A stretch of DNA of 64,000 bases, from NCBI GenBank assembly GCA_963665405.2, contig OY762261.2, forward strand, positions 1,240,001 through 1,304,000, written 5' to 3'. The position numbers were made by a program, and so were the translations under genes. Below the pieces are notes generated by a model, which was given only the letters and a program-made list of their open reading frames with translations, did no database searches and was not told the origin of the DNA. Source of the DNA: G963665405 sp963665405 (lineage in GTDB: Bacteria; Chloroflexota; Dehalococcoidia; Lucifugimonadales; G963665405). Shown here piece after piece: positions 40,563 through 49,837 of this stretch; the stretch's first letter is position 1; every line of letters starts with the position of its first letter.

Positions 40563-42122
40563 ATGAAGAGCGATTTCATAATCGCTTTGACACAGCTTGC
40601 CGCCGAGCGCAATCTGCCGCGAGAGATAGTGCTCTCGGCGATCGAAGCCGCCCTCGTCTCTGCCTACCGCAAGGACAGCATCACCTCGGGCCAGAACATC
40701 TCCGTCAAGCTAGACCCTGCCGAGGGCGAGGTCAGCGTCCACATCGTCAAGACCGCCGTCGAGGAGGTCGAGGACCCTCAACAAGAGATGACGCTGGCCG
40801 ACGCCCGCAAGATCAAGCCGGACGCCGAGATCGGCGATATCATCCCCACCGAGACCCTGCCCCATACTGCCGGGCGCATTGCCGCTCAGACCGCCAAACA
40901 GGTCGTGCTGCAGCGTTTGAGAGAGGCCGAGCGCGAGCTGGTCTACGAGGAGTTCGGCGAGAAGGAGGGCGAGGTCTTCACGGTGACGGTCCAGCGGATG
41001 GAGCCGAGGCAGATCATCGTCGAGCTGGGGCGCGCCGAGGCCATCCTACCCGCGTCCGAGCAGGCCCACTTCGAGAGATACCGAGTTGGGCAGAAGATGA
41101 AGGTCCTCCTCCAATCCGTCCGGCGGTCGAACAAGGGCCCCGAGCTCATCGTGTCGAGGGCGGACAAGACCCTGCTCAAACGCCTCTTCGAGATGGAGGT
41201 GCCCGAGATATACAACGGCGCTGTGGAGATCATGGCCATCGCTCGGGAGTCGGGCGCCCGAAGCAAGGTGGCCGTGTTCGCTAGGCAGCAGGGCGTCGAC
41301 CCGGTCGGCTCCTGCGTTGGGCTCAGGGGGATCCGCATCCAGAATATCGTCAACGAGCTTCACGGGGAGAAGATCGACGTCGTCGAGTGGAACAAGGATG
41401 CTGCCACGTTCATAGGGAACGCCCTCAGCCCGGCCCCCGTGATGAGGGTCGAGCTGGACCCCGAAACCGCTACGGCGACCGCCGTCGTTCCCGACCGCCA
41501 GCTCTCGCTGGCCATCGGCAAGGAAGGTCAGAACGCCAGGCTGGCGGCCAAGCTGAGCGGTTGGAAGGTCGACATCAGGAGCAACGTCGAGGTGGAGGCG
41601 GAAGGGCTCGCAAGGGCCCCGGCTGCCGAGGTTGCCGAGGCCGTGACCGTGGCGGAAGCCCCGGTCGAAGAGCCGGTGGCGGAGGTCCTGGCGGTTGCCG
41701 AGGTCGCTGCGGAGGCGCCCGTCCAGGTCGAGCCTGAGCCCGTGCTCGTCGAGGCCGAAGCGGTCGTGCAGGCGTCGACGGAAGAGGCTGCGGCCGCGGA
41801 GACGGTCGTGGAAGAGGCCCCCGCCACGGAGACTCAAGACGCCGAACCGGTCGAGCAGCCCGTTGAGGCGTTGGGAGATCTCTTCGTCGAGACGGTCCCA
41901 GAAGAGGTTCCCGTGGGCGCCGAGCAGACCAGGGCTCTCACCGACCTCCCCGACGACATATGGTCGCTGAACAAGGGCAGACAGTCAGAGTCCGGCCGTA
42001 TTCGCTTCGCGGAGGACATCGCGGAGCTCAGCAGCCTGAAGGCCCGAGGTGGCGGCCGCCGTGGCGGCCGTGGAGGTGGGGGTGGAGCCCGCCGCAAGAC
42101 GAAGGCCGGTAAGCGGAGGTAG
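40563..42122 (+). CDS. nusA: Transcription termination/antitermination protein NusA
   Basis: Binds RNA polymerase and nascent RNA to set pausing and termination. The N-domain starts MKSDFIIALTQLAAERNLPR; the S1 domain has VTVQRMEPRQIIVELGRAEA (near 140); KH1 and KH2 have FARQQGVDPVGSCVGLRGIR (near 240) and AIGKEGQNARLAAKLSGWKV (near 317). From about residue 340 there is an unusual tail of 180 residues: Ala/Val/Glu-rich acidic sequence, then a segment RIRFAEDIAELSSLKARGG and a terminal Gly/Arg-rich run (GGGRRGGRGGGGGARRKTK). The core is typical; the tail is lineage-specific. No rimP precedes it. Confidence 0.93.
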   Translation: MKSDFIIALTQLAAERNLPREIVLSAIEAALVSAYRKDSITSGQNISVKLDPAEGEVSVHIVKTAVEEVEDPQQEMTLADARKIKPDAEIGDIIPTETLPHTAGRIAAQTAKQVVLQRLREAERELVYEEFGEKEGEVFTVTVQRMEPRQIIVELGRAEAILPASEQAHFERYRVGQKMKVLLQSVRRSNKGPELIVSRADKTLLKRLFEMEVPEIYNGAVEIMAIARESGARSKVAVFARQQGVDPVGSCVGLRGIRIQNIVNELHGEKIDVVEWNKDAATFIGNALSPAPVMRVELDPETATATAVVPDRQLSLAIGKEGQNARLAAKLSGWKVDIRSNVEVEAEGLARAPAAEVAEAVTVAEAPVEEPVAEVLAVAEVAAEAPVQVEPEPVLVEAEAVVQASTEEAAAAETVVEEAPATETQDAEPVEQPVEALGDLFVETVPEEVPVGAEQTRALTDLPDDIWSLNKGRQSESGRIRFAEDIAELSSLKARGGGRRGGRGGGGGARRKTKAGKRR

Positions 42123-42131
42123 CAGGCCATC

Positions 42132-42440
42132 GTGGTCTCGAAGGCCCACCAACGCAGAGTCCCGCTCAGGACCTGCGTTGTCTGCGGGACCAGGGCGACG
42201 AAAACGGACCTGATCCGTCTGGTGGCCTCGAAGGATGGCGCCGTTCACGTGGACGCCACCGCCAGACTCCCGGGCCGCGGCGTCTACCTCTGCAAGGACG
42301 CGGCGTGTCGGCGGGATGGCCTCAAGAGGGGCCGCCTGGAGTACTCCCTTCGGGCGAGTATCGACGATGAATCTTGGAATGGCCTGCTGCCCGCTATAGA
42401 ATCGACGATCAAAGGCGGTCGCGAGCAGGCAACGCGCTAG
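42132..42440 (+). CDS. ylxR: YlxR-family RNA-binding protein (DUF448)
   Basis: Small nucleic-acid-binding protein found between nusA and infB in many bacteria. The pattern RTCVVCGTRATKTDLIRLVA (near 14) and PGRGVYLCKDAACRRDGLKR (near 48) defines DUF448, with the GRGaY.C motif. It has 102 residues with a GTG start. It follows nusA after nine bases and precedes infB by 18 bases. Homologues affect RNase P or nucleoid function; the role here is not shown. Confidence 0.88.
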   Translation: MVSKAHQRRVPLRTCVVCGTRATKTDLIRLVASKDGAVHVDATARLPGRGVYLCKDAACRRDGLKRGRLEYSLRASIDDESWNGLLPAIESTIKGGREQATR

Positions 42441-42458
42441 ACGGCGACGGAAGAGCGT

Positions 42459-44306
42459 ATGGCTAGAAGATACCGACCAGGACGGGGTCCGAGGCGGGCT
42501 CCCAGGACGAACAGGAAGACCAGCGAGGCTACGGTCGCGGTGGTAGAGGCCCCGCCGCTGGGCGTCCTCAAGATCCCCGCGACCCTGGCCGTCGGCGATC
42601 TCGCCAGCATGATGAGGGTCGACCCCATCGACGTCATCAAGCAGTTCATGCGCAACGGCTACATGATCACCATCAACGAGATCGTGGATCAGGAGGTCGC
42701 TATCGCCGTGGCGCGGTCCTTCGGCTGTGAGGCCGAGGAGCTGGACGAAGAAGAGGACAAGCCCGGCTCCCTGGTGGTCTCGGCCGACCAGGAGGATCAG
42801 GAAGAGCTGGAGCCGCGCGCTCCGGTCGTCACGATCCTCGGACACGTCGATCACGGCAAGACGACCCTGCTCGATGCCATCCGGAACACCAAAGTGGCCG
42901 AGGGCGAGGTCGGCGGCATCACCCAGAGAATCGGCGCCTATCAGGTCGATCACGACGGTGGAACGATCACGTTCCTGGACACGCCCGGCCACGAGGCGTT
43001 CACCGCGATGCGCGCCAGGGGAGCGCAGCTTACCGACATCGCAATACTTGTGGTGGCGGCCGACGACGGGATCATGCCGCAGACCATCGAAGCCATCGAC
43101 CACGTCAAGGCGGCCGGCGTACCCATAGTGGTGGCGATAAACAAGATCGACAAGCCGGACGCCGATCAGGAGAAGGCCAAGCGCCAGCTTGCTGAACACG
43201 AGCTTCTGATCGAGGAATGGGGCGGAGACATCGTCTCCGTACCTGTGTCGGCTCTGACCGGCGAGGGCATTCCGACCCTGCTCGAGAACCTCCTCGTCGT
43301 GGCCGAGGTCGGCGACCTCAAAGCCAACCCCAACCGAGACGCCCGGGGCGTCGTCGTCGAGGCGAGCCTAGACAAGAGCCGGGGCCCCGTCGCCACGGTG
43401 CTGGTGCAGACCGGCACACTGCGGGTCGGAGACCACATGGTGATCGGCGACGTACGCGGCCGCGTCAAGGCGATGCTGTCCTTTGACGGAAAGCGAATCG
43501 AGGAGGCCGGTCCCTCCCGTCCGGTGGAGGTTCTCGGAATCTCGGGGCTCCCTCCGGCGGGCGAGGTCTTCACCGTCGTGGCGGACGACAAGGCATCTCG
43601 TCAGCTGGTCGAGGAGCGCACCAAGGATCGACAGCAGCGGGGCCATCCGGCCGGGGTCTCGCTGGAGGACGTCCACACCAGGATCCAGTCCGGCGAAGAG
43701 AAGGGGCTCAACCTGATTGTGAAGGCGGACACCCAGGGTAGCATCGACGCGGTGCGCAACGTGCTCGACCGGCTGAACGGGGAGAAGATTCGCGTCAACG
43801 TGATCCACGCCGGGTCCGGGACGATCACTGAGAACGACGTTAACCTGGCTGCCGCGTCCAGCGCTATCGTGCTGGGGTTCAACAGCCGCCCGGAGCAGGG
43901 GGCCCGTACCCTCGCCGCCCAGGAGGGCGTGGACCTTCGGTTCTACGACATCATCTACCGGCTGGCCGAGGACATCGAGAAGGCTCTCGAGGGCCTTCTG
44001 GAGCCGGTCACCCAGGACGTCCTGGACGGCTACGCAACCGTGAGGGTCATGTTCACCATCTCCAGGCGGAAGGTCGCCGGAATCTACGTGAACCAGGGTC
44101 GTATCCCCCGAAGCAGCGAGATCCACGTAAAGAGAGGCGATGAGAAGATCTTTGTCGGGAAGATCGCCAGTCTCAAGCACTTCAAGGACGACGTGCGGGA
44201 GGTCGCGACCGGCTTCGAGGGGGGTATCATGCTCGAGGGCTTCCAGGACATCCACGAAGGCGACATCCTGGAGGCCCACCACACCGAGCAGGTCGGGGTC
44301 GCCTAG
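42459..44306 (+). CDS. infB: Translation initiation factor IF-2
   Basis: GTPase that brings initiator tRNA to the ribosome. After a short basic N-terminus (MARRYRPGRGPRRAPRTNRK) come the IF2-N element and the G domain: VTILGHVDHGKTTLLDAIRN (G1, near 124), FLDTPGHEAFTAMRARG (G3, near 172) and AINKIDKPDA (G4, near 226). Domains II-IV end GFEGGIMLEGFQDIHEGDIL. At 615 residues it is a compact form without the long N-terminal extension of E. coli. It is third in the nusA-ylxR-infB-rbfA-truB operon. Confidence 0.96.
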   Translation: MARRYRPGRGPRRAPRTNRKTSEATVAVVEAPPLGVLKIPATLAVGDLASMMRVDPIDVIKQFMRNGYMITINEIVDQEVAIAVARSFGCEAEELDEEEDKPGSLVVSADQEDQEELEPRAPVVTILGHVDHGKTTLLDAIRNTKVAEGEVGGITQRIGAYQVDHDGGTITFLDTPGHEAFTAMRARGAQLTDIAILVVAADDGIMPQTIEAIDHVKAAGVPIVVAINKIDKPDADQEKAKRQLAEHELLIEEWGGDIVSVPVSALTGEGIPTLLENLLVVAEVGDLKANPNRDARGVVVEASLDKSRGPVATVLVQTGTLRVGDHMVIGDVRGRVKAMLSFDGKRIEEAGPSRPVEVLGISGLPPAGEVFTVVADDKASRQLVEERTKDRQQRGHPAGVSLEDVHTRIQSGEEKGLNLIVKADTQGSIDAVRNVLDRLNGEKIRVNVIHAGSGTITENDVNLAAASSAIVLGFNSRPEQGARTLAAQEGVDLRFYDIIYRLAEDIEKALEGLLEPVTQDVLDGYATVRVMFTISRRKVAGIYVNQGRIPRSSEIHVKRGDEKIFVGKIASLKHFKDDVREVATGFEGGIMLEGFQDIHEGDILEAHHTEQVGVA

Positions 44307-44360
44307 CCCGCCCCCGTTGACCGAGAGCAGACGCTCTTAACCCCAGCCCGAGGAATCCCC

Positions 44361-44726
44361 ATGACCTACCGTATCGAGCGTGTCAACGCCCTTTTGCGCC
44401 AGGAGATCAGCCAGGTTCTGGCGGCCGATCTCAAGGACCCCAGGCTCGCGACTCTCGTGAGCATCGTCCGAGTGTCGTCCTCCCGGGATCTCAGGATGGC
44501 CAGGGTGTACGTCAGCGTGATGGGGGACGACTCCGCGAAACAGAACACACTCCTGGCGCTGAAGTCGGCCGCCGGCTTCATTCACCGATCCATCCGGAAG
44601 AAGCTGGACCTCAAGAACGTCCCCATGCTGGACTTCCGCATCGACGAGTCGATCGAACAGGGCGCCGAGCTTCTCCGGCTGATCAAGGAGGTGGCCCCGG
44701 TGACTGACGGAGAGGGGGCGCCCTAG
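44361..44726 (+). CDS. rbfA: Ribosome-binding factor A
   Basis: Assembly factor for the 30S subunit. It has a single type II KH domain in 121 residues: YRIERVNALLRQEISQVLAA at the start, DPRLATLVSIVRVSSSRDLR (near 25), ARVYVSVMGDD and AAGFIHRSIRKKLDLKNVPM (near 70, with RxxL). The C-terminus has RIDESIEQGAELLRLIKEV. It is cotranscribed: 54 bp after infB and two bases before truB. Confidence 0.92.
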   Translation: MTYRIERVNALLRQEISQVLAADLKDPRLATLVSIVRVSSSRDLRMARVYVSVMGDDSAKQNTLLALKSAAGFIHRSIRKKLDLKNVPMLDFRIDESIEQGAELLRLIKEVAPVTDGEGAP

Positions 44727-44728
44727 CG

Positions 44729-45688
44729 ATGACCGCCGCGAGCCCATCCCCACATGGCCGGCGCGATGGCTCGGGACGCTCGGTGGACGGGATTCTCAAC
44801 GTGGACAAGCCGCCCGGCGTGACCTCGATGGAGGTCGTGCGCCGGATCAAGCGCGCGAGCCGGATGAGGAAAGTGGGTCACGGGGGGACACTGGACCCCA
44901 TGGCCACCGGCACCGTCCCCATCTGCCTCGGCCAGGCCACCCGGCTGATGGAACACCTGATTAACCACACCAAGGAGTACCGCGGCGCGATCGAGCTTGG
45001 GGTGGAGACAGATACCTACGATGCCGTGGGCACGGTCGTCGGAAGGGCCGACGCGTCGGGAATCACGCCCGACGCCCTGGAGCGCGCGATCCTCTCGTTC
45101 ACGGGGTCGATCCTCCAGGTGCCACCGATGTACAGCGCGCTCAAGTGGCGAGGGAAGAGGCTATACGATCTGGCCCGGTCGGGCATCGAGGTCGAGAGAG
45201 AACCGCGGCGGGTCGACGTGCTCAGCATGGATATCCTCGACTGGTCCCCGCCGGTGGTCACGCTGGAGATCACGTGCGGCCGAGGGTTCTACGTCAGGTC
45301 GCTGGCTCACGATCTCGGGGAGATACTCGGATGCGGCGGGCACCTCAAGAGCCTGGTCCGTCTCCGAACCGGTCCCTTCAACGTATCGGACGCGATCCCG
45401 CTGGAAGAGGCCGAGCGGCGCTTTGCCGACGGCACCTGGCAAGAGCTGATTCATCCGCCGGACGTGGTGCTGCGAGCGATGCGCGCGATGGTGGTGAGCG
45501 GCGAGGTCGAGGAGATGATCAGACACGGCCGCGCGCTGCCTCCAGGTCTACGGATACCGTTCTCCAAGCCCGGAGAGGAGAGTCGGGTCTACGGTCTGGA
45601 CGGCGGCTTCCTCGCGATCCTCACGTTCGATGCCGCCGCGGGCCGGTGGCAGCCGGACAAGGTATTCGCCGCAGGAGCCCCCAAATAA
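44729..45688 (+). CDS. truB: tRNA pseudouridine synthase B (Psi55)
   Basis: Makes pseudouridine 55 in tRNA. The catalytic Asp lies in HGGTLDPMATGTVPICLG (near 55); other family segments are GILNVDKPPGVTSMEVVRRI (near 24), QVPPMYSALKWRGKRLYDLA (near 130) and CGRGFYVRSLAHDLGEILGC (near 183). The C-terminal PUA-like part ends FLAILTFDAAAGRWQPDKVF. It has 319 residues. It closes the operon and converges with the debranching enzyme gene. Confidence 0.95.
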   Translation: MTAASPSPHGRRDGSGRSVDGILNVDKPPGVTSMEVVRRIKRASRMRKVGHGGTLDPMATGTVPICLGQATRLMEHLINHTKEYRGAIELGVETDTYDAVGTVVGRADASGITPDALERAILSFTGSILQVPPMYSALKWRGKRLYDLARSGIEVEREPRRVDVLSMDILDWSPPVVTLEITCGRGFYVRSLAHDLGEILGCGGHLKSLVRLRTGPFNVSDAIPLEEAERRFADGTWQELIHPPDVVLRAMRAMVVSGEVEEMIRHGRALPPGLRIPFSKPGEESRVYGLDGGFLAILTFDAAAGRWQPDKVFAAGAPK

Positions 45689-45706
45689 CAGCGGCGTTCC
45701 GACTAT

Positions 45707-47926
45707 TCAGGGGGCGTCCTCGGGCCATTCGTCGACCACCACCACGTCCACTCCGTCCGTCTCCAGCACCGACACCTGGGTCCCATCCGGATGCGTCTCG
45801 TAGCGAAGGTCGACGCTGGCGCCGCCTACCCTGAGCCCCCTCACCTCGACGTATTCCAGAAACGGGGGAAGCCGGCGGGGCTTGACGACCGTAAGTCTGC
45901 CCTCGAGCGCGTTGGGGACCAGCCCGAGGATCGCCTGAAGAAGCAGGGGGAAAGCACCTGCGGCCCAAGCCTGGGGCCGCGACGCTACGGGATAGCGGAC
46001 GGGCTCACTGTGAGGCGTGCGCGGTACCCCGCTGAACAGCTCCGGCAGGCGGTGGTACTCGAACGAGCGGGCGCTATCGTAGATCGCGGCGACGATCCGG
46101 TTGAGGGCCTCCTCGAAGCCGTAGCGCCTGAGCCCCATGCCGATAAGGGAGTTGTCGTGGGGCCAAACCGTGCCCAAATGATATCCCAGAGGATTGTACC
46201 GCCGCTCGTGGCTGCTCAGCGTTCTTATCCCCCAGCCGGAGAACATGTCGCTCGAGCAGAGACGATCGACGAGTGCGGCCGCCCTGCTCTTGTCTACGAT
46301 CCCGGTCCATAGCCCCTGGGCCGGGTTGGAAGTGACGACGGCGGCGGGCTCGTTACGGCCTGCCAGGGCCAGCGCGAAGAACTGGAGGTCTTCGACCCAG
46401 AAGTCGCGATTGAACCTGGACTTCAGCGCGGCGGCATCCCGGCGAAGCTCCTCGGCTAGATCGGATCGGTCGAGGCGCTCCACCAGCCCGGCCAGGCCCT
46501 GGTAGGCTGCGTAGACATAACCCTGCACCTCCGCCAGTGCGATCGGCGACTCGACGAGACTGCCATCTGCGGCGACGATGCCATCGTGGGAGTCCTTCCA
46601 GCCCTGGTTGAGAAGTCCCTTCGACGACCGTTTGCTGTAGCTCAGATAGCCGCTCTCGGGCGGACCCATCTGGTCTCTCACCCACTCGCGCGCCGCCATC
46701 AGGCTCGGCTCCAGCTCCCGCACGAGCTGCATGTCACCGGTCCAGGCCACGTACTCGGACGCCAACAGGAGGAACAGGGGGGTCGAGTCCACCGACCCGT
46801 AGTACGGCGTCATCGGTATCTCATCCGTCGCGGCCATCTCTCCGGTTCGCAGCTCGTGGAGGATCTTCCCAGGCTCCTCGTCCCGCCAGTCGTCGGGGTT
46901 CCGGCCCTGCCAGCGCGCGAGTACCCGGAGCGTCCTCTCGGCGACTTTGGGGTTGAAGGCGAGCATTTGCAGGGCCGTAATAAGACTGTCGCGCCCGAAC
47001 AGACTGCTGAACCAAGGCGTGCCCGCCGCGATGAACCCTCCGTCGCCGTCTTCGACTCGCAGCATCCGCAGATCGGTGAGTGAGCGCTCCAGCATGGCGT
47101 TGACGAAGTCGTTGCTCGTGAAGACGCGGGTGCATGAGCTGATCCAGTCGCGGTACGAGGCGGCCAGGGTATCGAACTGCTCTCCGAAGGACGCGTCGAT
47201 GTGGTCGCCGTTCGGGATGATGGTGACGTGGATCGAGACGGACTCACGGTGGCCCAGGTCCAGTGTGAATCGGGCGCCATCGGCGGAGACGATCTCAGGT
47301 GCGGGCGAAAAGATCAGCTCGGTCGTGCGCCTGACGCCGTCCAGACCCTCGTAGGCGAAGATCACCCGATCGTCGCGCACCTCGGGCGGGAAGAGCTTCC
47401 CGCGTCGCGGCCGTGTCTCTCCCCTCACCTCGAACATGTCAGCGAAGTCGGCGGCGAATCTCAGACGAAGAGCGATGCGAGTGCGCTCGATGGCGAAATT
47501 GGTCACCCGGATGCTCTCGACCAGGGACTTGTTGACCACGCGGCGGCGCGTAACCTCGATGCTGTCCTTGAGAATCACCCGTGAGTCGACGGTCATCCTG
47601 GGATTGGTGAGGTGCTGCTCGGAGCCGAAGCCCAGCTCGGCCGTAGAGAGCAGGACGGTCGGCCTGACGTCGTCGAGAGTTAGGTCGTAGACGGACAGAT
47701 GCCTGGTGTCGCCCCTGTAGAGGCCGTACGCCGCCTGTGCGGGCGGCAGGTTGCCCTCCTCGTCGGTCATCAAGAAGAGGTCGCCCTCCTTGATGAACTG
47801 GGCCTCCCGGATGTCCGCTATGGCTAGGGGCTCACCCTGGGGTATGATAAGTCCAGGGCCGGACGCCGAGCGCGTGTCCTCCCGTGGCGACGCGACTCCG
47901 TCGCGCTGTGAACTGCGCTCCGTCAC
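45707..47926 (-). CDS. Glycogen debranching enzyme-like amylo-alpha-1,6-glucosidase
   Basis: Cytoplasmic alpha-glucan hydrolase of the bacterial GDE type. The N-terminal GDE_N beta domain (residues about 25-230) includes EGDLFLMTDEEGNLPPAQAA and YRGDTRHLSVYDLTLDDVRP. The (alpha/alpha)6 catalytic domain has AAGTPWFSSLFGRDSLITAL (near 300), TPYYGSVDSTPLFLLLASEY (near 375), NQGWKDSHDGIVAADGSLVE (near 440) and GYHLGTVWPHDNSLIGMG (near 590). It has 739 residues, GTG start. It is last in a three-gene set with the BON protein and GT4 glycosyltransferase. The substrate could be glycogen or another branched glucan. Confidence 0.87.
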   Translation of the reverse strand: MTERSSQRDGVASPREDTRSASGPGLIIPQGEPLAIADIREAQFIKEGDLFLMTDEEGNLPPAQAAYGLYRGDTRHLSVYDLTLDDVRPTVLLSTAELGFGSEQHLTNPRMTVDSRVILKDSIEVTRRRVVNKSLVESIRVTNFAIERTRIALRLRFAADFADMFEVRGETRPRRGKLFPPEVRDDRVIFAYEGLDGVRRTTELIFSPAPEIVSADGARFTLDLGHRESVSIHVTIIPNGDHIDASFGEQFDTLAASYRDWISSCTRVFTSNDFVNAMLERSLTDLRMLRVEDGDGGFIAAGTPWFSSLFGRDSLITALQMLAFNPKVAERTLRVLARWQGRNPDDWRDEEPGKILHELRTGEMAATDEIPMTPYYGSVDSTPLFLLLASEYVAWTGDMQLVRELEPSLMAAREWVRDQMGPPESGYLSYSKRSSKGLLNQGWKDSHDGIVAADGSLVESPIALAEVQGYVYAAYQGLAGLVERLDRSDLAEELRRDAAALKSRFNRDFWVEDLQFFALALAGRNEPAAVVTSNPAQGLWTGIVDKSRAAALVDRLCSSDMFSGWGIRTLSSHERRYNPLGYHLGTVWPHDNSLIGMGLRRYGFEEALNRIVAAIYDSARSFEYHRLPELFSGVPRTPHSEPVRYPVASRPQAWAAGAFPLLLQAILGLVPNALEGRLTVVKPRRLPPFLEYVEVRGLRVGGASVDLRYETHPDGTQVSVLETDGVDVVVVDEWPEDAP

Positions 47927-48026
47927 GTTTGGGACGGCATTGCCACGAGCTCGATGCCACTCGTCTCTCTCGCGGCGGGCTGGACCCGCCGAAAGGCGCG
48001 TCCCCGCCGAGCGGCGTAAGGCCGGA

Positions 48027-48569
48027 CTATCCTGACCAATCGGTGACCTTGAGGTAGTTCTCTACACTCGTTACGAAGGGCAGCCACCGCGTCTCCGTCC
48101 CGGCCCTTTCTTTCAACAGCTCGCTGGGCACCTCTCCCAGTAGGTCGACCTCGCCGCCGCCACGGTACCTCACCACCAGCCCCGAGTCGATGCTCAGGTT
48201 CTCCGAGAGATAGGCCAGAATCCGGCTCTCGTAAAGGCTGCGGCCCTCCGGGGCCAGAGTAGCCGGGCGCGGGTCGTCGCTCGGTCCCGGAGCATGAGCT
48301 CCGGTCGTGTGTGCCGGCTTGAACTTGTTGATGACGTCCCTCAAACCTCTGACCTCGTCCCGCACGAGCTTCTCGGCCCTCCTGCATTGGAGAACGCTGG
48401 GAACCCACCCTTCGATCACGGCGACACGATGCCGCACAACGACTCCGAGATCGAGGATTTCGAGGTCCTCGCACTCTGTGAGAACCTTCAAGACCGACCT
48501 CTCGAGCGCGCAGTCTACAGCGGAGTCAGAGGGCGCTCTTGACTGCTCCACCACAACCACCTCCCTCAT
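48027..48569 (-). CDS. BON-domain protein
   Basis: Contains one clear BON (bacterial OsmY and nodulation) domain at about residues 20-85: LERSVLKVLTECEDLEILDL, then VVVRHRVAVIEGWVPSVLQC and VRDEVRGLRDVINKFKP. A second weak BON-like half occurs at about 110-180 (YESRILAYLSENLSIDSGLV and VRYRGGGEVDLLGEVPSELL). BON domains bind phospholipid or other ligands, often in stress and envelope proteins. No signal peptide is seen. It has 180 residues, ATG start, and lies five bases from the glycosyltransferase stop. I cannot give it a specific role. Confidence 0.7.
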   Translation of the reverse strand: MREVVVVEQSRAPSDSAVDCALERSVLKVLTECEDLEILDLGVVVRHRVAVIEGWVPSVLQCRRAEKLVRDEVRGLRDVINKFKPAHTTGAHAPGPSDDPRPATLAPEGRSLYESRILAYLSENLSIDSGLVVRYRGGGEVDLLGEVPSELLKERAGTETRWLPFVTSVENYLKVTDWSG

Positions 48570-48573
48570 CGGT

Positions 48574-49701
48574 TCAACGCCGGGACGCCGCCCGAAACCT
48601 GGGGGCCGGGGCTATCTGGCCCGCCAGCTCGGCTGCTCCGACCGGTCCGACGAGGATCCGGGGCAGGAGCTCCCGCTCGGATGCTGACATGATGCGCTGG
48701 TAGGCAGCTATATAATCATCCACCATACGGGGAGCGTCGAACTTCTCGACGACGTGCTGCCGACAGCGGGAGCGGTCGATGTGGTCGACCTGCTGGACGG
48801 CCGCTGCCATCTGCTCGGGCGTATCGACAACATACCCGGTCTCGCCATCGACGACCACCTCGGGCACCGAGCCCCGGTTGAATGCGATCACCGGGGTGCC
48901 GGAGGCCATCGCCTCGACCATGAACAGGCCGAACGGCTCCGGCCAATCTATGGGCGCCAGGAGGCAGTACGCCTCGGACAGGAGCTGTCGCTTGCGTCGG
49001 TGGTCGGCCTCGCCGACATACTCGATCAGCTCTCCGTCCACCTCGGGCAGCACCTGCGTCTGGAAATACTCCTCGTCGTCAGCGTCCACGTTGCCGGCAA
49101 GCAGTAGCCGCCGTCCCAGCTTCCTGGCCACGTCGATCGCCTGGCGGGGGCCTTTCTCGGCGCTCATGCGGCTGAGGAACAGGAGGTAGGAATCGGTCGT
49201 GGACCGATCGTTGAATGGATAAGAGGCGATGTCGATGGAATTGTAGATCACACCCGCGAAGCGGTCTTTCTCGGGGAGCAGAGATTTCGCCGACAGGCTG
49301 ACCGTGTTGTACCAGCCATCGTACCGGGAGAAGAGGAGGCTGAGGTCTGGCGTCAGGTTGCCGTGCAGCGTGGTCAGGACCGGTGTGTCCACCAATCCAG
49401 CCATCGCCATGCCCACGAACTCGGTGTGGTTGTGGATGATGTCGAAGTGCTCTGCCTGCTTCAGACAGACAGCGGCGTTGAGCGTATTGAGAGCTCCCCG
49501 GTGCCTCGGCGTCTCCCGCAGGAAATGAGGGCAGACCGACTCGAGTCGCGCGCCGGTCACGGAATCTCCGCTGGCGAATAGGGTCACGTCGTGCCCGCGG
49601 TGGACCAGTCCCTCGGAAAGCAGACTCACGACCGCCTCTGTGCCTCCGTAGGCCAGCGGAGGCACCCGCATCTCCAGCGGCGCTATCATACCGATCCGCA
49701 T
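48574..49701 (-). CDS. Glycosyltransferase family 4
   Basis: GT-B fold retaining glycosyltransferase. MRIGMIAPLEMRVPPLAYGG gives the N-terminal Rossmann start, and GTEAVVSLLSEGLVHRGHDV follows. The donor-site motif is FGLFMVEAMASGTPVIAFNR (near 265, E-x7-E type with Glu in the GLFMVEAM context), then GSVPEVVVDGETGYVVDTPE. It has 375 residues. The position upstream of a debranching enzyme suggests glucan or trehalose-type metabolism, but GT4 members also build envelope glycans. It is the first gene behind the strong promoter and leader at 49739-49866. Confidence 0.88.
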   Translation of the reverse strand: MRIGMIAPLEMRVPPLAYGGTEAVVSLLSEGLVHRGHDVTLFASGDSVTGARLESVCPHFLRETPRHRGALNTLNAAVCLKQAEHFDIIHNHTEFVGMAMAGLVDTPVLTTLHGNLTPDLSLLFSRYDGWYNTVSLSAKSLLPEKDRFAGVIYNSIDIASYPFNDRSTTDSYLLFLSRMSAEKGPRQAIDVARKLGRRLLLAGNVDADDEEYFQTQVLPEVDGELIEYVGEADHRRKRQLLSEAYCLLAPIDWPEPFGLFMVEAMASGTPVIAFNRGSVPEVVVDGETGYVVDTPEQMAAAVQQVDHIDRSRCRQHVVEKFDAPRMVDDYIAAYQRIMSASERELLPRILVGPVGAAELAGQIAPAPRFRAASRR

Positions 49702-49738
49702 CGCGGCACGGCCTTCCCGACGTCTAACCGAACTCCGG

Positions 49739-49769
49739 AAAAACGCCCCGAGGGCTCACTCGATGGGCG
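49739..49769 (-). terminator. Intrinsic terminator in the glycosyltransferase leader
   Basis: On the minus strand CGCCC-AT-CGAG-tgagcc-CTCG-GGGCG, followed by TTTTT. It lies after the promoter and before the GT4 ATG at 49701. Confidence 0.6.
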
Positions 49770-49831
49770 CTGCCCTTACACACAAAATCGATTCCGAGTG
49801 AAAGAAGGTGAATATTCGGTGAATCCGTCGT
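49739..49831 (-). ncRNA. Candidate leader RNA/attenuator or small RNA
   Basis: Minus-strand unit of about 92 bases between a consensus promoter and a terminator hairpin. The RNA contains UCACUCG (49795-49801), fully complementary to CGAGUGA (49756-49762), which spans part of the terminator stem. The two foldings exclude each other, the hallmark of an attenuator or riboswitch. Two direct GGTGAAT units, 11 bases apart on the plus strand, lie near its 5' end. No open reading frame of note is present. It could regulate the GT4-BON-debranching operon or act as a free small RNA. Confidence 0.45.
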
Positions 49832-49837
49832 TCCAAG

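Noticed and set aside
41985..43199. 404-residue minus-strand frame across nusA, ylxR and infB
   Set aside because: Shadow of three conserved genes; composition is typical of antisense frames (rich in Arg, Gly, Asp and Val without motif).
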